The position numbers and the translations under genes are program-made. The notes below the pieces were generated by a model that saw only the letters and a list, made by a program, of their open reading frames with translations, did not search any database and was not told where the DNA came from. This document shows positions 14,254 through 22,926 of a stretch of 28,461 bases of DNA, one piece after another. Every line of letters starts with the position of its first letter. The stretch's first letter is position 1. Source of the DNA: Clostridia bacterium BRH_c25 (GTDB taxonomy: Bacteria; Bacillota_A; Clostridia; Lutisporales; Lutisporaceae); NCBI GenBank assembly GCA_001515955.1, contig LOES01000169.1, forward strand, positions 1 to 28,461. The letters run 5' to 3'.

Positions 14254-14967
14254 TTAATGTGCCGTATCCCCAAGATAGGCTTTCTTGACATCCGGATTGG
14301 CAAGCAGCTCCGCACCGGTTCCCTGCATAGTGATGCGCCCTGTCTCCATAACATAGCCTTTATCGGCAATATGGAGGGCAGCATTTGCATTCTGCTCTAT
14401 AAGAAGGATTGTAACCCCCTGCTTGTTTACTTCCTTTATGATTTTAAAAATATCCTTTACTATAAGAGGAGCAAGTCCCAAGGACGGCTCATCCATCATC
14501 ATAAGCTTAGGCCTTGACATAAGTGCCCTTCCAACTGCAAGCATCTGCTGCTCGCCGCCGGATAGTGTTCCGGACAGCTGCCAGGTTCTTTCCTTCAGCC
14601 TTGGAAATAGTGTGTATACCCACTCCATGTCTTCCTTTATGCTCTTTTCATCATTCCTTGCGAAAGCCCCGATTTTAAGGTTTTCCAGCACCGACAGGTT
14701 GGCGAAAACTCTTCTTCCCTCAGGAACTAAGGTTATACCATGGCTTACCATGTTCTGAGTCTTCATATCCAGCAGGTTCTTGCCCATGTAATTTATTGTT
14801 CCGTGTTTAGGCTTGACAAGTCCCATTATGGATCTCAGAGTAGTGCTCTTTCCTGCACCATTGGCGCCTATAAGTGATATTATTTTACCTTCCTCAACCT
14901 CAAGACTTATCCCCTTTAAAGCCTCAATACCTCCGTATGCAACAACCAGATTGTCTATCTTAAGCAT
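14254..14967 (-). CDS. livF: Branched-chain amino acid ABC transporter ATPase LivF
   Basis: About 237 residues. Walker A GANGAGKS, Q-loop region, signature LSGGEQQ, Walker B LMMMDEPSLGLAP and the switch His-like LLIEQNANAA are all present; EGRRVF and EQN are typical of LivF. It couples ATP hydrolysis to the permease pair LivH/LivM in the cytosol. The gene overlaps the end of livG; the ATG at 14967 has GGTGG six bases upstream, and the ATG two codons earlier (14973) is an alternative that sits too close to that site. It is the last gene of the operon and is followed by a terminator. Confidence 0.95.
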   Translation of the reverse strand: MLKIDNLVVAYGGIEALKGISLEVEEGKIISLIGANGAGKSTTLRSIMGLVKPKHGTINYMGKNLLDMKTQNMVSHGITLVPEGRRVFANLSVLENLKIGAFARNDEKSIKEDMEWVYTLFPRLKERTWQLSGTLSGGEQQMLAVGRALMSRPKLMMMDEPSLGLAPLIVKDIFKIIKEVNKQGVTILLIEQNANAALHIADKGYVMETGRITMQGTGAELLANPDVKKAYLGDTAH

Positions 14968-15766
14968 CTTCATCCACCCCCAGATATGCTTCTATTACCC
15001 TTTGATTATTCTGGATCTCATAGGGGTTTCCCTGAGCTATTGTTATTCCGTAGTCCAGAACATAAATCCTGTTTGATATTCCCATTACAACCTGCATGTG
15101 ATGCTCTATCATGAATACTGTCAAATCGAATTCATCCCTTATCCGCTTTATAAAAGCTGTTAAATCGTCAGTTTCTTTAGGATTCATTCCTGCTGCGGGT
15201 TCATCCAAAAGAAGAATGCTCGGGTCAGTAGCAAGGGCTCTTGCTATTTCCAGCCTTCTCTGCTGTCCGTACGGGAGTGAGTTGGATTTTTCATCCCTAT
15301 GCTCTGCCAGTCCAACCTTTTCCAGGAGGTTCAGAGACTTTTCAATCATCTGCTTTTCTTCCCTTTTATATCTTGGAAGCTTGAATATTGCCTCAAAGAC
15401 ATTGGAGTTGACACGAAGATGGTTAGCTATAAGTACATTGTCAAGAACACTTAGATCTTTAAAGAGTCTTATATTCTGGAATGTCCTGGCAATACCCAAT
15501 CCCGTTATCTGGTCAGGCCTTAGACCTGTAATATCCTTCTCCTTAACTGCTTCTTTTCCTTCAATAATACTCTTTTCATTAAACAATACTCTTCCTTTGG
15601 TTGGAGTATAAACACCGGTAATCATGTTAAAGGCGGTTGTCTTTCCGGCACCGTTTGGTCCGATAAGCGCCACTATTTCGCCTTTATTCAGTTCAAGGTT
15701 GAAATTCTTGACAGCAGTCAACCCACCGAATTGCATCGTAATATTGTCTGTTTTCATTACATTCAT
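14960..15766 (-). CDS. livG: Branched-chain amino acid ABC transporter ATPase LivG
   Basis: 268 residues. Walker A GPNGAGKT, the motif GLGIARTFQNIRLF typical of LivG, signature LPYGQQRRLEIARAL (a YGQQ variant normal for this family), Walker B ILLLDEPAAGMNP and switch His in MIEHHM. It pairs with LivF as the nucleotide-binding heterodimer. Its ATG overlaps the TAA of livM (ATAATG), with AGGAGG nine bases upstream, which indicates translational coupling. Confidence 0.95.
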   Translation of the reverse strand: MNVMKTDNITMQFGGLTAVKNFNLELNKGEIVALIGPNGAGKTTAFNMITGVYTPTKGRVLFNEKSIIEGKEAVKEKDITGLRPDQITGLGIARTFQNIRLFKDLSVLDNVLIANHLRVNSNVFEAIFKLPRYKREEKQMIEKSLNLLEKVGLAEHRDEKSNSLPYGQQRRLEIARALATDPSILLLDEPAAGMNPKETDDLTAFIKRIRDEFDLTVFMIEHHMQVVMGISNRIYVLDYGITIAQGNPYEIQNNQRVIEAYLGVDEDA

Positions 15767-16806
15767 TATTTTGTACCTCCTTTTGCAAGAGGTTTCTTTG
15801 AAAATATACCAAAAAGCTTATCCCAGCTGAATTCCCTCGTACCCATGAGTCCGTGCCTGAAGAACAGTACAACTATCATAAGAAGCGCAGAGAATACAAC
15901 CATTCTTAATCCGGGAAGAGCTGGTACTCCTGGAAACATCGGCTCATCGAGGAACCTTAGAAATTCTTGCGCTATAGTGACAACAAATGCTGATATCACA
16001 GTACCGGTTATGCTCCCCATTCCTCCAAGTACTATTATAAGAAGTACGTTGAAGGTCAGGAAAAATCTGAACATCAATGGATCAACAGCGCCTATAAGGT
16101 TACCAAGCAAACCACCTCCAACACCTGCAAAGAAGGCTCCTATGGCAAAGGAAAGCACCTTGTGCTTGAATAAGCTGATCCCCATGCTCTCTGCAGCAAT
16201 TTCATCTTCTCTTATTGCCTTGAAAGCCCTTCCATAGCTGCTGTTAATAAGTGATACCATAATAAAAATTGTGAATAAGGCTATTCCGAAGGTCCACCAC
16301 AGATTTGTAGTTCCCGGAATTCCCTTGAGTCCCAATGCTCCATTGGTGATGGACTGTGTGTTAGTAAAAATAACCCTTATTATTTCGGCAAATCCCAGGG
16401 TAGCTATAGCAAGATAGTCTCCCTTGAGTCTCAATACCGGAGCTCCTATCAGGAATGCTACAAAGGCAGAGAGTAACCCCCCTAATAAGAGTGCCGGCAG
16501 GAAAGGCCATACAATCTTATCCAAGGGTGAGATAAGCGGTACCAGGAAGAAGTTCATCTGCTTTGTTGCAATAGGCATGGTGAGCAGTGCTGTTGCATAA
16601 GCACCCACAGCCATGAAGCCTGCATGTCCCAGTGAAAATAATCCGGTAAACCCATTTATAAGGTTCATACTGAGTCCAAGTACTGTATAGATAGCGCATA
16701 GGTTTAGTATTCTCAATATATATGAGTCAAAAGTGGTATTAGCAACGAATACGAATATACCCAATACAATTATGGCGGCTATTGTAAAAATAGTATTCCT
16801 CTTCAT
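15766..16806 (-). CDS. livM: Branched-chain amino acid ABC permease LivM
   Basis: 346 residues, about nine to ten membrane helices. The stretch GLSMNLINGFTGLFSLGHAG and the ABC-contact loop with AIREDEIAAESMGI are characteristic of LivM. It forms the membrane pore together with LivH. The ATG at 16806 has GAAGGTG six bases upstream and lies 2 bases past the livH stop. Confidence 0.95.
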   Translation of the reverse strand: MKRNTIFTIAAIIVLGIFVFVANTTFDSYILRILNLCAIYTVLGLSMNLINGFTGLFSLGHAGFMAVGAYATALLTMPIATKQMNFFLVPLISPLDKIVWPFLPALLLGGLLSAFVAFLIGAPVLRLKGDYLAIATLGFAEIIRVIFTNTQSITNGALGLKGIPGTTNLWWTFGIALFTIFIMVSLINSSYGRAFKAIREDEIAAESMGISLFKHKVLSFAIGAFFAGVGGGLLGNLIGAVDPLMFRFFLTFNVLLIIVLGGMGSITGTVISAFVVTIAQEFLRFLDEPMFPGVPALPGLRMVVFSALLMIVVLFFRHGLMGTREFSWDKLFGIFSKKPLAKGGTK

Positions 16807-16808
16807 AG

Positions 16809-17702
16809 TTACACCTTCTCCGATATTTTTTCTCCCATTATGCCGGTAGGCCTAAAAAGGAGTATTACTATAAGTAGTATAAAGGCGAAGGCATCTCTGT
16901 AACCGGAAAGCTCCGGAAGAAACGCTACCAGTAGAATTTCGCCTACCCCGAGTATAAATCCGCCAATGACAGCGCCTTGAATATTCCCGATACCACCAAT
17001 TACTGCTGCTATAAAGCACTTAAGCCCTGGCATTACACCCATAAGAGGCAATATGCTCGGGAACTTGAGCCCCCACATTATACCCCCTACACCTGCAAGT
17101 AAGGAGCCTATTCCAAAGGTAAATGAGATTGTCCTGTTTACATCAATACCCATTATCCTTGCAGTTTCAATATCCTTTGATACAGCTCTCATAGCCATAC
17201 CACTTTTAGTCTTATTAATTAAATACATAAGTGCTATCAGAAGAACTACTGTAACGACAGGAATCATGAATGTCAGCAGCTGAATATGTATGTTTCCTAT
17301 CTGCACCATATCTGTAAACATAGCTATCTGAGGAAAGGTCTTTGGTCTGCCTCCGAACATCACGATAGCAAGGTTCTCCAAAAGGTAAGAAGCACCTATC
17401 GCAGAAATAAGGATGGAGATTCGTGGAGCTTCCCTTATCGGCCTATAGGCCAAAGTCTCAACAGTCATACCCAACACCCCGGTAAGAGCTATTGCGAGTA
17501 TAAATGCCACATACCATGGCATTCCAAAGGTCGCAACTCCGAAGAATGCAAAATATACTGCCATCATAAATATATCACCGTGGGCGAAGTTTATCAGCCT
17601 CAAAATACCATAAACCATCGTATAACCTATGGCAATGAGGGAATAAAGGCTTCCCAGGGATATACCGTTAGCCAAATGCTGTAAGAACATTTCTAGTGCC
17701 AT
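16809..17702 (-). CDS. livH: Branched-chain amino acid ABC permease LivH
   Basis: 297 residues, about eight membrane helices. YSLIAIGYTMVYGILRLINF and AHGDIFM near the N terminus and the loop AVSKDIETARIMGI are diagnostic for LivH. Substrates of such systems are leucine, isoleucine, valine or other amino acids and sometimes amides, so the exact ligand is not fixed by sequence. The ATG has AGGTGG six bases upstream. About 200 bases with a terminator separate it from livK, so livHMGF may be read partly from livK readthrough and partly from its own promoter. Confidence 0.95.
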   Translation of the reverse strand: MALEMFLQHLANGISLGSLYSLIAIGYTMVYGILRLINFAHGDIFMMAVYFAFFGVATFGMPWYVAFILAIALTGVLGMTVETLAYRPIREAPRISILISAIGASYLLENLAIVMFGGRPKTFPQIAMFTDMVQIGNIHIQLLTFMIPVVTVVLLIALMYLINKTKSGMAMRAVSKDIETARIMGIDVNRTISFTFGIGSLLAGVGGIMWGLKFPSILPLMGVMPGLKCFIAAVIGGIGNIQGAVIGGFILGVGEILLVAFLPELSGYRDAFAFILLIVILLFRPTGIMGEKISEKV

Positions 17703-17812
17703 ATATACACCACCTAAGTAAAAGTGTCGGCTCCCGCCGCCTGTTTCATTTTAAACTGCAGCTATAATGATAAATTTCCTATATAACCAAAATTAGTTAA
17801 AAAAATGTCATA

Positions 17813-17845
17813 AAACGCACTTCCTCCCTTTAAGGGAGGAAATGC
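17813..17845 (-). terminator. Terminator between livK and livH
   Basis: A 12-bp stem (17817-17828 with 17834-17845, one G-U) around a 5-base loop, followed on the minus strand by four U residues. It would let the binding protein be made in excess over the membrane parts, a common arrangement in ABC importers. Confidence 0.85.
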
Positions 17846-17909
17846 ATTTTATTATACTCTTTATTTTTACATATATGGGGAAGGTTAATTCATTTTACTG
17901 CACTTTATT

Positions 17910-19091
17910 TTATGGTTCTACTACATCCATGAATGTGAATTTTCCGTCTTTAACTGTCTTTATAACAGCACTCTTTACAGCGTTTCTGTTTTCATCAAAG
18001 GTTACAACCCCTGCTGCACCCTGGAAGTCTTTTATAGCAACCAGTGCTTCCTGGATCTTTACAGAGTCAGCTGTTCCTGCTGCTTCAATGGCTCTTATTA
18101 AAATAAGGTATGCGTCATATCCAAGAGCTGTAACTGCTGCCGGTTCTTTCCCCGGATATTCAGCTTTATAAGCATCCAGGAATTTTGTTGATTCAGTAGT
18201 TATCGGTTTTTCTGATGCGAAGAATGTTGAGAATACGGTACCTTCAACAGCGTCAGCTCCGATTTCTATGAATTCAGGAGTTTCCCAAGTGTCCCCACCG
18301 ATAAATGGAGTCTTTATTCCAAGCTGTCTTGCCTGCTTTACAACAAGTGCGGATTCTGTGAAGTTACCAGGAGCAAATATAACATCAGGATTCTGTGCTT
18401 TTATGTTTGTGAGCTGTGCTGTAAAGTCCTGGTCTCCTGTATTATAGTTGGAAACTGCAACTATACAGTTTTCATCACCGGTAAGCTTCTTGAAGTTATC
18501 TGTGAAGAACTTTGCAAGACCTACCGCATAGTCATTTGATACTTCCTGTACTATGGCCGCTTTCTTAGCACCAAGCTTGTTGAAAGCATAGTTTGACATA
18601 ACTACTCCCTGGAATGGGTCAATAAAGCAAACCCTGAAGTAAAATTCATTACCTTGTGTAACGAGAGGATTTGTTGCAGATGTACCCATTGCAGGCACCT
18701 TTGCATTCTTTACAATATCTCCAGCTGCCATTGAAAGTGAGCTTCCCCAGCTTCCAATAATAGCAGAAACCTTTTCTTTTTCAACCAATCTTGCTGCAGC
18801 TGTAGCTGCCTCAACTTTGTCCGACTTGTTGTCAACAATAACAAGTTCAACCTTCTTGCCAAGTACTTCCGGATATAATTTGTTGGCAAGCTTTATACCT
18901 TCCAGTTCCAGTTCTCCACCGGCAGCATTTGCACCGGTTAAAGGCTCAAATACGCCTAATTTTATTACATCGCCTTCAGCAGGAGCTGCCGGCTGATCTC
19001 CACCCGGAGCAGGAGCTGGTTTGGCACACCCTGTAAGTACCAGGGACAATGCCATAACAACTATTAAAGTTAAGGATAACACCTTTTTCAT
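17910..19091 (-). CDS. livK: Branched-chain amino acid substrate-binding lipoprotein
   Basis: 393 residues. A signal peptide (MKKVLSLTLIVVMALS) ends in the lipobox LVLTGC, so the mature protein is a membrane-tethered binding protein on the outer face. A Pro/Ala/Gly-rich linker follows, then the periplasmic-binding-protein fold type I with IKLGVFEPLTGANAAGGELE, VIVDNKSDKVEAATAAARLV, IIGSWGSS and ATNPLVT, typical of the LivJ/LivK (receptor family ligand-binding) group. ATG 19091 is chosen because AAGGAGG lies six bases before it; an in-frame start six codons earlier has none. It is the first gene of the liv cluster and has a very long leader. Confidence 0.93.
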   Translation of the reverse strand: MKKVLSLTLIVVMALSLVLTGCAKPAPAPGGDQPAAPAEGDVIKLGVFEPLTGANAAGGELELEGIKLANKLYPEVLGKKVELVIVDNKSDKVEAATAAARLVEKEKVSAIIGSWGSSLSMAAGDIVKNAKVPAMGTSATNPLVTQGNEFYFRVCFIDPFQGVVMSNYAFNKLGAKKAAIVQEVSNDYAVGLAKFFTDNFKKLTGDENCIVAVSNYNTGDQDFTAQLTNIKAQNPDVIFAPGNFTESALVVKQARQLGIKTPFIGGDTWETPEFIEIGADAVEGTVFSTFFASEKPITTESTKFLDAYKAEYPGKEPAAVTALGYDAYLILIRAIEAAGTADSVKIQEALVAIKDFQGAAGVVTFDENRNAVKSAVIKTVKDGKFTFMDVVEP

Positions 19092-19208
19092 ACTATTCCT
19101 CCTTCTCATTTTACAAACTGATTTCCCTATAGCCCTTCCCCATCTGAGCTATCATAATTATGTAGGACTCTTTCTTTTCCTATCTACCTCCTATAGTCTG
19201 CCACTTTA

Positions 19209-19242
19209 TATTAATTATTACCATTTTATTAATTATTACCAT
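19209..19242. repeat. Tandem 16-base direct repeat in the livK leader
   Basis: TATTAATTATTACCAT occurs at 19209-19224 and again at 19227-19242, an 18-base period. It could be a regulator site with two half-turn-spaced copies or a slippage product. Confidence 0.7.
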
Positions 19243-19251
19243 AAATAGAAT

Positions 19252-19300
19252 AAAAAAAACTAAGTAACAGTATACCCCTTTGGAGATAACCTGCGGCTTA
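19252..19300 (-). terminator. Possible attenuator hairpin in the livK leader
   Basis: On the minus strand CUAAG pairs with CUUAG, enclosing CAG/CUG, UAU/AUA and CUCC/GGGG helices with small internal loops and an AAA tip, followed directly by eight U residues. It lies about 120 bases after the predicted start and 160 bases before the livK ATG, so it would act as a leader terminator. Confidence 0.4.
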
Positions 19301-19428
19301 GAATCACTAAACATAGCACAATACAAATTTTCACACTCAAAAAAACAAAATAAAAACAATACTGCATATAAACTGTGACTATTATCTATAATACACATTT
19401 TTTCTATTTTTATATAGCCCCTATACAA

Positions 19429-19457
19429 ATAATATAATATAATCCACTAATAGTCAA
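19429..19457 (-). promoter_or_regulatory. Sigma-A promoter of livK
   Basis: TTGACT (19457-19452), 17 bases, TATTAT (19434-19429) on the minus strand. The start near 19422 gives a 5' leader of about 330 bases before the livK ATG. Confidence 0.65.
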
Positions 19458-19568
19458 ATTATTTTAAGCACTATAATAATATTGCAAAAAGGTTATTTTT
19501 TACAAAAGTGGCAGAATCATCTGCTTTTTGAACATCCTGTACCATATTTGGACACTTTTTTCTCAAGT

Positions 19569-19601
19569 CATGAAAAAGGCCGCAGATGCGGCTTTTTCAT
19601 G
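19569..19601 (-). terminator. Terminator of the permease gene
   Basis: CATGAAAAA-GCCGCA pairs with TGCGGC-C-TTTTTCATG around a two-base turn on the minus strand, giving a long stem with a built-in U tract seven bases after the stop codon. Confidence 0.85.
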
Positions 19602-19607
19602 GGACTC

Positions 19608-21014
19608 TTATATTAAGAACACAGCAACTATTGTAGTCACTATAAGTCCAATTGCTACGGGCTTCAGATTACGTCTCGCCAACTCAAAGGGACTTACTCC
19701 GCATATTGCTGCGGCAGGTATGACTGCCCAAGGTATCAAAGTGCCTCCGCCTACCCAAATAGCTGCGATCTGACCCATTGCAGTGAGTGTCGCCACCCCG
19801 GAGCCTATGGCTATGGAAAACAGTTTTGCAATCGAACCTACGAGAGATATACCTGAAAAGCCTGAACCATCAAGACCTGTTATAGCACCCACAACCGTAG
19901 CAGTAAAAGCACCGACTCCCTGATTCAGCGGCACTACTCCTGCCAGTGCCACACCCAGGTCATTTACAAGTCCATTGGAACCCTCAGGCAGTACCTTTCC
20001 AAAAATGTCAATTAATGCTGAATCTCCCAGGTAGAAAAATGCTGCAATAGGAATAACCGGACCAAATATTCTGAAACCGAACTGAAGCCCCTCTATGAGA
20101 TGCTGGGTAATTTTGCTCAGAGGATCCCCCTTATATGCAAAGAAGGATATTATTATCAGTATAAGAATTGATGTTCCGCCTATTAAAGCAGTGGCATCCC
20201 CCCCTTGAAGCTTCGCAATAAACATTATCAATATGTCAATAGCAAACATAAACGGCACCAAAGCCGCAAGAGCTTTTCTAGTTGCGTCTGATATTTCCTT
20301 CATCTCAGTGCTTTCATCCTCAATTTCAATTGCCGTATTTTCTCCTCCTATTTCTTCTACCTTAAGTGCCCCGGTTTTTATATCCTTCCTAAGCAAAATA
20401 AAAGCAGCAATAGTTGTAACCACACCCATTACAATTACCAGAGGCACACTAGCCGCCACTACTTCACCCACAGGTATTCCTGCTCCGTCTGCAGTTAATT
20501 TTGGCGCTCCCTGAATTATGAAGTCTCCTGATAATGCTATTCCATGGCCAAACAGATTCATTGCCACAGCTACGCCCATTGCCGGAAGCTTTGCTTTAAG
20601 TGCAACCGGCAGAAGTACCGCCCCCATCAGTGCAACAGCAGGAGAAGGCCAGAAGAACCAGGATATGACCATCATTAGTATTCCTATAACCCAGTAGGCC
20701 AGGGTTGGGGTGCGTATCAGCCTTGTAAAGGGGTAAACCATTACCTCATTGATACCTGCCTTCATCAATACTTTACTCATACCGTAAATTATTGATATTA
20801 CAAGAATTGTACCCATCAATTCCTTAATGGCATATGCAAAGCTGTTAAATACCCCGGTGACCGAATGAGTAACTGAGGAGGTTGCTATTAATCCCAGCGC
20901 AAGAATTCCTACAATGCATATAAAGCTGGTATCCTTTCTCATTACAATGAAAGCGATTACTAGAAGTATGAAAATCAAATACACCCAATGCAAAGCGCTA
21001 AGCGTAATCCCCAT
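19608..21014 (-). CDS. Multi-pass permease of the organic-acid/ion transporter type
   Basis: 468 residues with about twelve hydrophobic helices and one charged central loop (residues ~220-245, with EEIGGENTAIEIEDESTEM). The arrangement of two repeats, each ending in a Gly/Pro-rich re-entrant part (FWPSPAVALMGAVLLPVALK and GVVPLNQGVGAFTATVVGA), resembles ion-transporter superfamily permeases such as GntP, DcuC or LctP types. I cannot assign a substrate. The ATG follows AGGAGG by about seven bases. A strong terminator follows, so it is a single-gene unit upstream of livK. Confidence 0.7.
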   Translation of the reverse strand: MGITLSALHWVYLIFILLVIAFIVMRKDTSFICIVGILALGLIATSSVTHSVTGVFNSFAYAIKELMGTILVISIIYGMSKVLMKAGINEVMVYPFTRLIRTPTLAYWVIGILMMVISWFFWPSPAVALMGAVLLPVALKAKLPAMGVAVAMNLFGHGIALSGDFIIQGAPKLTADGAGIPVGEVVAASVPLVIVMGVVTTIAAFILLRKDIKTGALKVEEIGGENTAIEIEDESTEMKEISDATRKALAALVPFMFAIDILIMFIAKLQGGDATALIGGTSILILIIISFFAYKGDPLSKITQHLIEGLQFGFRIFGPVIPIAAFFYLGDSALIDIFGKVLPEGSNGLVNDLGVALAGVVPLNQGVGAFTATVVGAITGLDGSGFSGISLVGSIAKLFSIAIGSGVATLTAMGQIAAIWVGGGTLIPWAVIPAAAICGVSPFELARRNLKPVAIGLIVTTIVAVFLI

Positions 21015-21086
21015 TGTGTCTCCTCCTTCTAAAAAATTCTAATTACTACAGAATATGCAGGAGCAGCAATAAGGGGACTGTATAAA

Positions 21087-21134
21087 AAAAGATATGGAAA
21101 GCAGAATCGCTTAACATATCTTTCCATATCTTTT
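21087..21134 (-). terminator. Terminator of the Trp-rich small protein gene
   Basis: A perfect 15-bp stem (21087-21101 with 21120-21134) with an 18-base loop, and a run of seven U residues on the minus strand. It overlaps the stop codon. Confidence 0.88.
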
Positions 21135-21561
21135 AATAACAATAAAAGCTGTCTATCTGTCTAAGATCCACTCCAAAGTATACCCACCGGAATCCGGTCC
21201 ATCTCCAACCTGACACCGAGCGCCGTCCCACAAATGTAAGCCATACCCAGAATTCCCTGCCGTTCCGAAGCTGCAGGTATACAAATCTGTATCTGCACCT
21301 TCTTATGGATCCCGGATCAATTGCCTGGACCCCTATTCCCTGCTGTACCTGTAACTGCGGTGTAACAGAAGGTGGCGGCCCTGAGGGCGGTCCGTCCGTT
21401 GGTCCGGCTCCGGGCCCTGGCCCTGGTCCTCCAGTCGATGGAGGAAATTGTGGTCCAAAAGGTCCGAAAGGCTCAAAAATTGGTGGACGCTGTCTGTAGA
21501 AAGAACAATTTTCACAATACTCGTCGTCTAATTCAATATCGTCTCTTTCATCATCATACAT
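21133..21561 (-). CDS. Pro/Gly-rich, Trp/Tyr-rich small protein, coat-like
   Basis: 142 residues in three parts: an acidic N terminus (MYDDERDDIELDDEYCENC), a Pro/Gly-rich low-complexity linker (about residues 27-70), and a compact C-terminal domain rich in Arg, Trp, Phe and Tyr (FVYLQLRNGREFWVWLTFVG, then GWRWTGFRWVYFGVDLRQID). Proteins with this kind of C-terminal domain are common and uncharacterised in Clostridia. The make-up and a SigK-like promoter suggest a spore-surface protein, but that is inference. The ATG follows GGGAGTG by about seven bases. Confidence 0.75.
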   Translation of the reverse strand: MYDDERDDIELDDEYCENCSFYRQRPPIFEPFGPFGPQFPPSTGGPGPGPGAGPTDGPPSGPPPSVTPQLQVQQGIGVQAIDPGSIRRCRYRFVYLQLRNGREFWVWLTFVGRRSVSGWRWTGFRWVYFGVDLRQIDSFYCY

Positions 21562-21591
21562 ATTTATTCACTCCCATACACGTTTGATATC

Positions 21592-21619
21592 AGTATATGC
21601 ATGGGGTTTGTACATGGTT
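21592..21619 (-). promoter_or_regulatory. Possible SigK-type promoter of the coat-like gene
   Basis: On the minus strand AACC, 16 bases, then CATATACT, which fits the SigK pattern AC-16/17-CATAnnnT. The start would be near 21585, 24 bases before the ATG. No SigA-like promoter is seen. The motif is short, so chance matches are possible. Confidence 0.3.
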
Positions 21620-21644
21620 CTATGCAAATATAAACCGAGCAATA

Positions 21645-22814
21645 TTATGCCACTTCACCCGTTTTTATATATCTTGTCAACAGCAGGTTCCCTACCGCAA
21701 TAAACGCCCCCATAACAAAAACATATTTATAGCCGAATGCAGTCCACAGCAGACTGCCCAGCCACGGCACCACCATTGATACTGCATGGTCTATGCTCAG
21801 TCCCATGGATAACGTAGGGGATACATCCTCCGGACAAAGGGCTATTTTTTTCAGATAGGTCGCTCTGGCGATGGTTGTTGCATTCAACATCTGGTCTATG
21901 ACAAAGCAGCTGCAGATTATTATAAGTGCTGCCCCACTAATGCCGAACAGCCCGGATACATCCTCAGCAAAGGCATAGCCTGCGCAAATAACTATCAACG
22001 CTATGGCCTCTGAGGCCAGTACGAACCTTTCACCTCTTTTATCGATCATAATCCCCAGCAAGGGCTTGAATACTATTCCAAAACCTGCAATAAAGAATCC
22101 GAGCACCGCAAAGGTGCTGACTCCCTGGTTAAAAACCTTTATAAGCACCCAGGGCCCAAAGGTTATGAATATCTGTTTCCTTGCACCGTACAATACATTC
22201 AGCCAGTAGAAAAGCTTATACTCTTTCTTGAGAAACAGCCTCTTTGCTTTGACCTTCGGCTTATGAGGCGTCATAAACAATATCAGCAGGCAGGCGCATA
22301 TAAGAGCAAGGGCTCCTGCTGTGAAGGCGACTTTGTAATTCACCTTCACATATCTGAATATAAAGGCTGTCGTCAGGCTGGTAGCCAGATAAGCAGCCGT
22401 ATTCAAGCCATTGATCCTTCCCAATACCTTTCCCAGATTGCCCTCTTCCGCCAGATTCATCCCTATACTGTTGGACATTGGCATAAATAAGTGCTGCCCC
22501 ATGCTGTATACCGTCATCCACATCATCATTGTATAATAATCCGATGAAAGATGTCCAAGTCCCAGAAGCCCGAATGCCGCCAGCATATTTGCCAGGGAAG
22601 CTATCCTTACATCCCCAAGGAAAAGCAGTGCCCCCGATACAAATACCACCAGAAATCCCGGAAGCTCCCTGGGAAACTCCAGTATAGTCCTTTGAGACAC
22701 GGTAAGATGAAAAGTATCATTCAAAAAATTATTAAAAACCGATGCGTCAATACTCTGACTGATTCCAATAAAAGCACTGGCAAGCATAAATAATACCAGA
22801 TCCCTGTTTTTCAA
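21645..22814 (-). CDS. Major facilitator superfamily permease
   Basis: 389 residues and about twelve helices. The protein starts with a TTG codon seven bases after GGGGG. The first half contains FVVFVSGALLFLGDVRIASL and the loop between halves is basic (PHKPKVKAKRLFLKKEYK). The second half contains FKPLLGIMIDKRGERF, an MFS motif A-like loop. The substrate is not evident; the adjacent but separately transcribed SAM decarboxylase gene hints at, but does not prove, a polyamine link. Confidence 0.82.
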   Translation of the reverse strand: MKNRDLVLFMLASAFIGISQSIDASVFNNFLNDTFHLTVSQRTILEFPRELPGFLVVFVSGALLFLGDVRIASLANMLAAFGLLGLGHLSSDYYTMMMWMTVYSMGQHLFMPMSNSIGMNLAEEGNLGKVLGRINGLNTAAYLATSLTTAFIFRYVKVNYKVAFTAGALALICACLLILFMTPHKPKVKAKRLFLKKEYKLFYWLNVLYGARKQIFITFGPWVLIKVFNQGVSTFAVLGFFIAGFGIVFKPLLGIMIDKRGERFVLASEAIALIVICAGYAFAEDVSGLFGISGAALIIICSCFVIDQMLNATTIARATYLKKIALCPEDVSPTLSMGLSIDHAVSMVVPWLGSLLWTAFGYKYVFVMGAFIAVGNLLLTRYIKTGEVA

Positions 22815-22849
22815 CCAATAACCCCCTATTTCTATTTTTATACAGTTAA

Positions 22850-22878
22850 ATTATTTCATCTATTTCCCAATTAGTCAA
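22850..22878 (-). promoter_or_regulatory. Sigma-A promoter of the MFS gene
   Basis: TTGACT (22878-22873), 17 bases, AATAAT (22855-22850) on the minus strand. It begins within the U tract of the preceding terminator, so terminator and promoter are packed together. Confidence 0.6.
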
Positions 22879-22909
22879 ATAAAAAAGAATAGCAGCCTGT
22901 GCTATTCTT
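22876..22909 (-). terminator. Terminator of the SAM decarboxylase gene
   Basis: AAGAATAGCA (22885-22894) pairs with TGCTATTCTT (22900-22909) around a 5-base loop, and a U-rich run follows on the minus strand. It is 17 bases past the stop codon. Confidence 0.9.
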
Positions 22910-22926
22910 GATAAAGCTCTATTTAC

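Larger units (their letters stand above)
19092..19607. other. Long livK leader and upstream region
   Basis: Between livK and the next gene there is no convincing CDS. From left to right on the map it holds the livK ribosome site, a tandem 16-base repeat (19209-19242), an imperfect hairpin with an 8-U tract (19252-19300), the promoter (19429-19457), a small hairpin GCAGA/TCTGC at 19508-19521, and the terminator of the permease gene (19569-19601). An unbroken minus frame from 19428 to 19180 crosses the leader but has no ribosome site. Confidence 0.6.

Noticed and set aside
19180..19428. 82-residue hydrophobic ORF in the livK leader
   Set aside because: The first start lies upstream of the predicted transcription start, the internal ATG has no ribosome site, and part of the frame is the hairpin and repeat.
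19092..19457. T-box or CodY control of livK
   Set aside because: No T-box consensus and no clear AATTTTCWGAAAATT-like CodY site were found in the leader.
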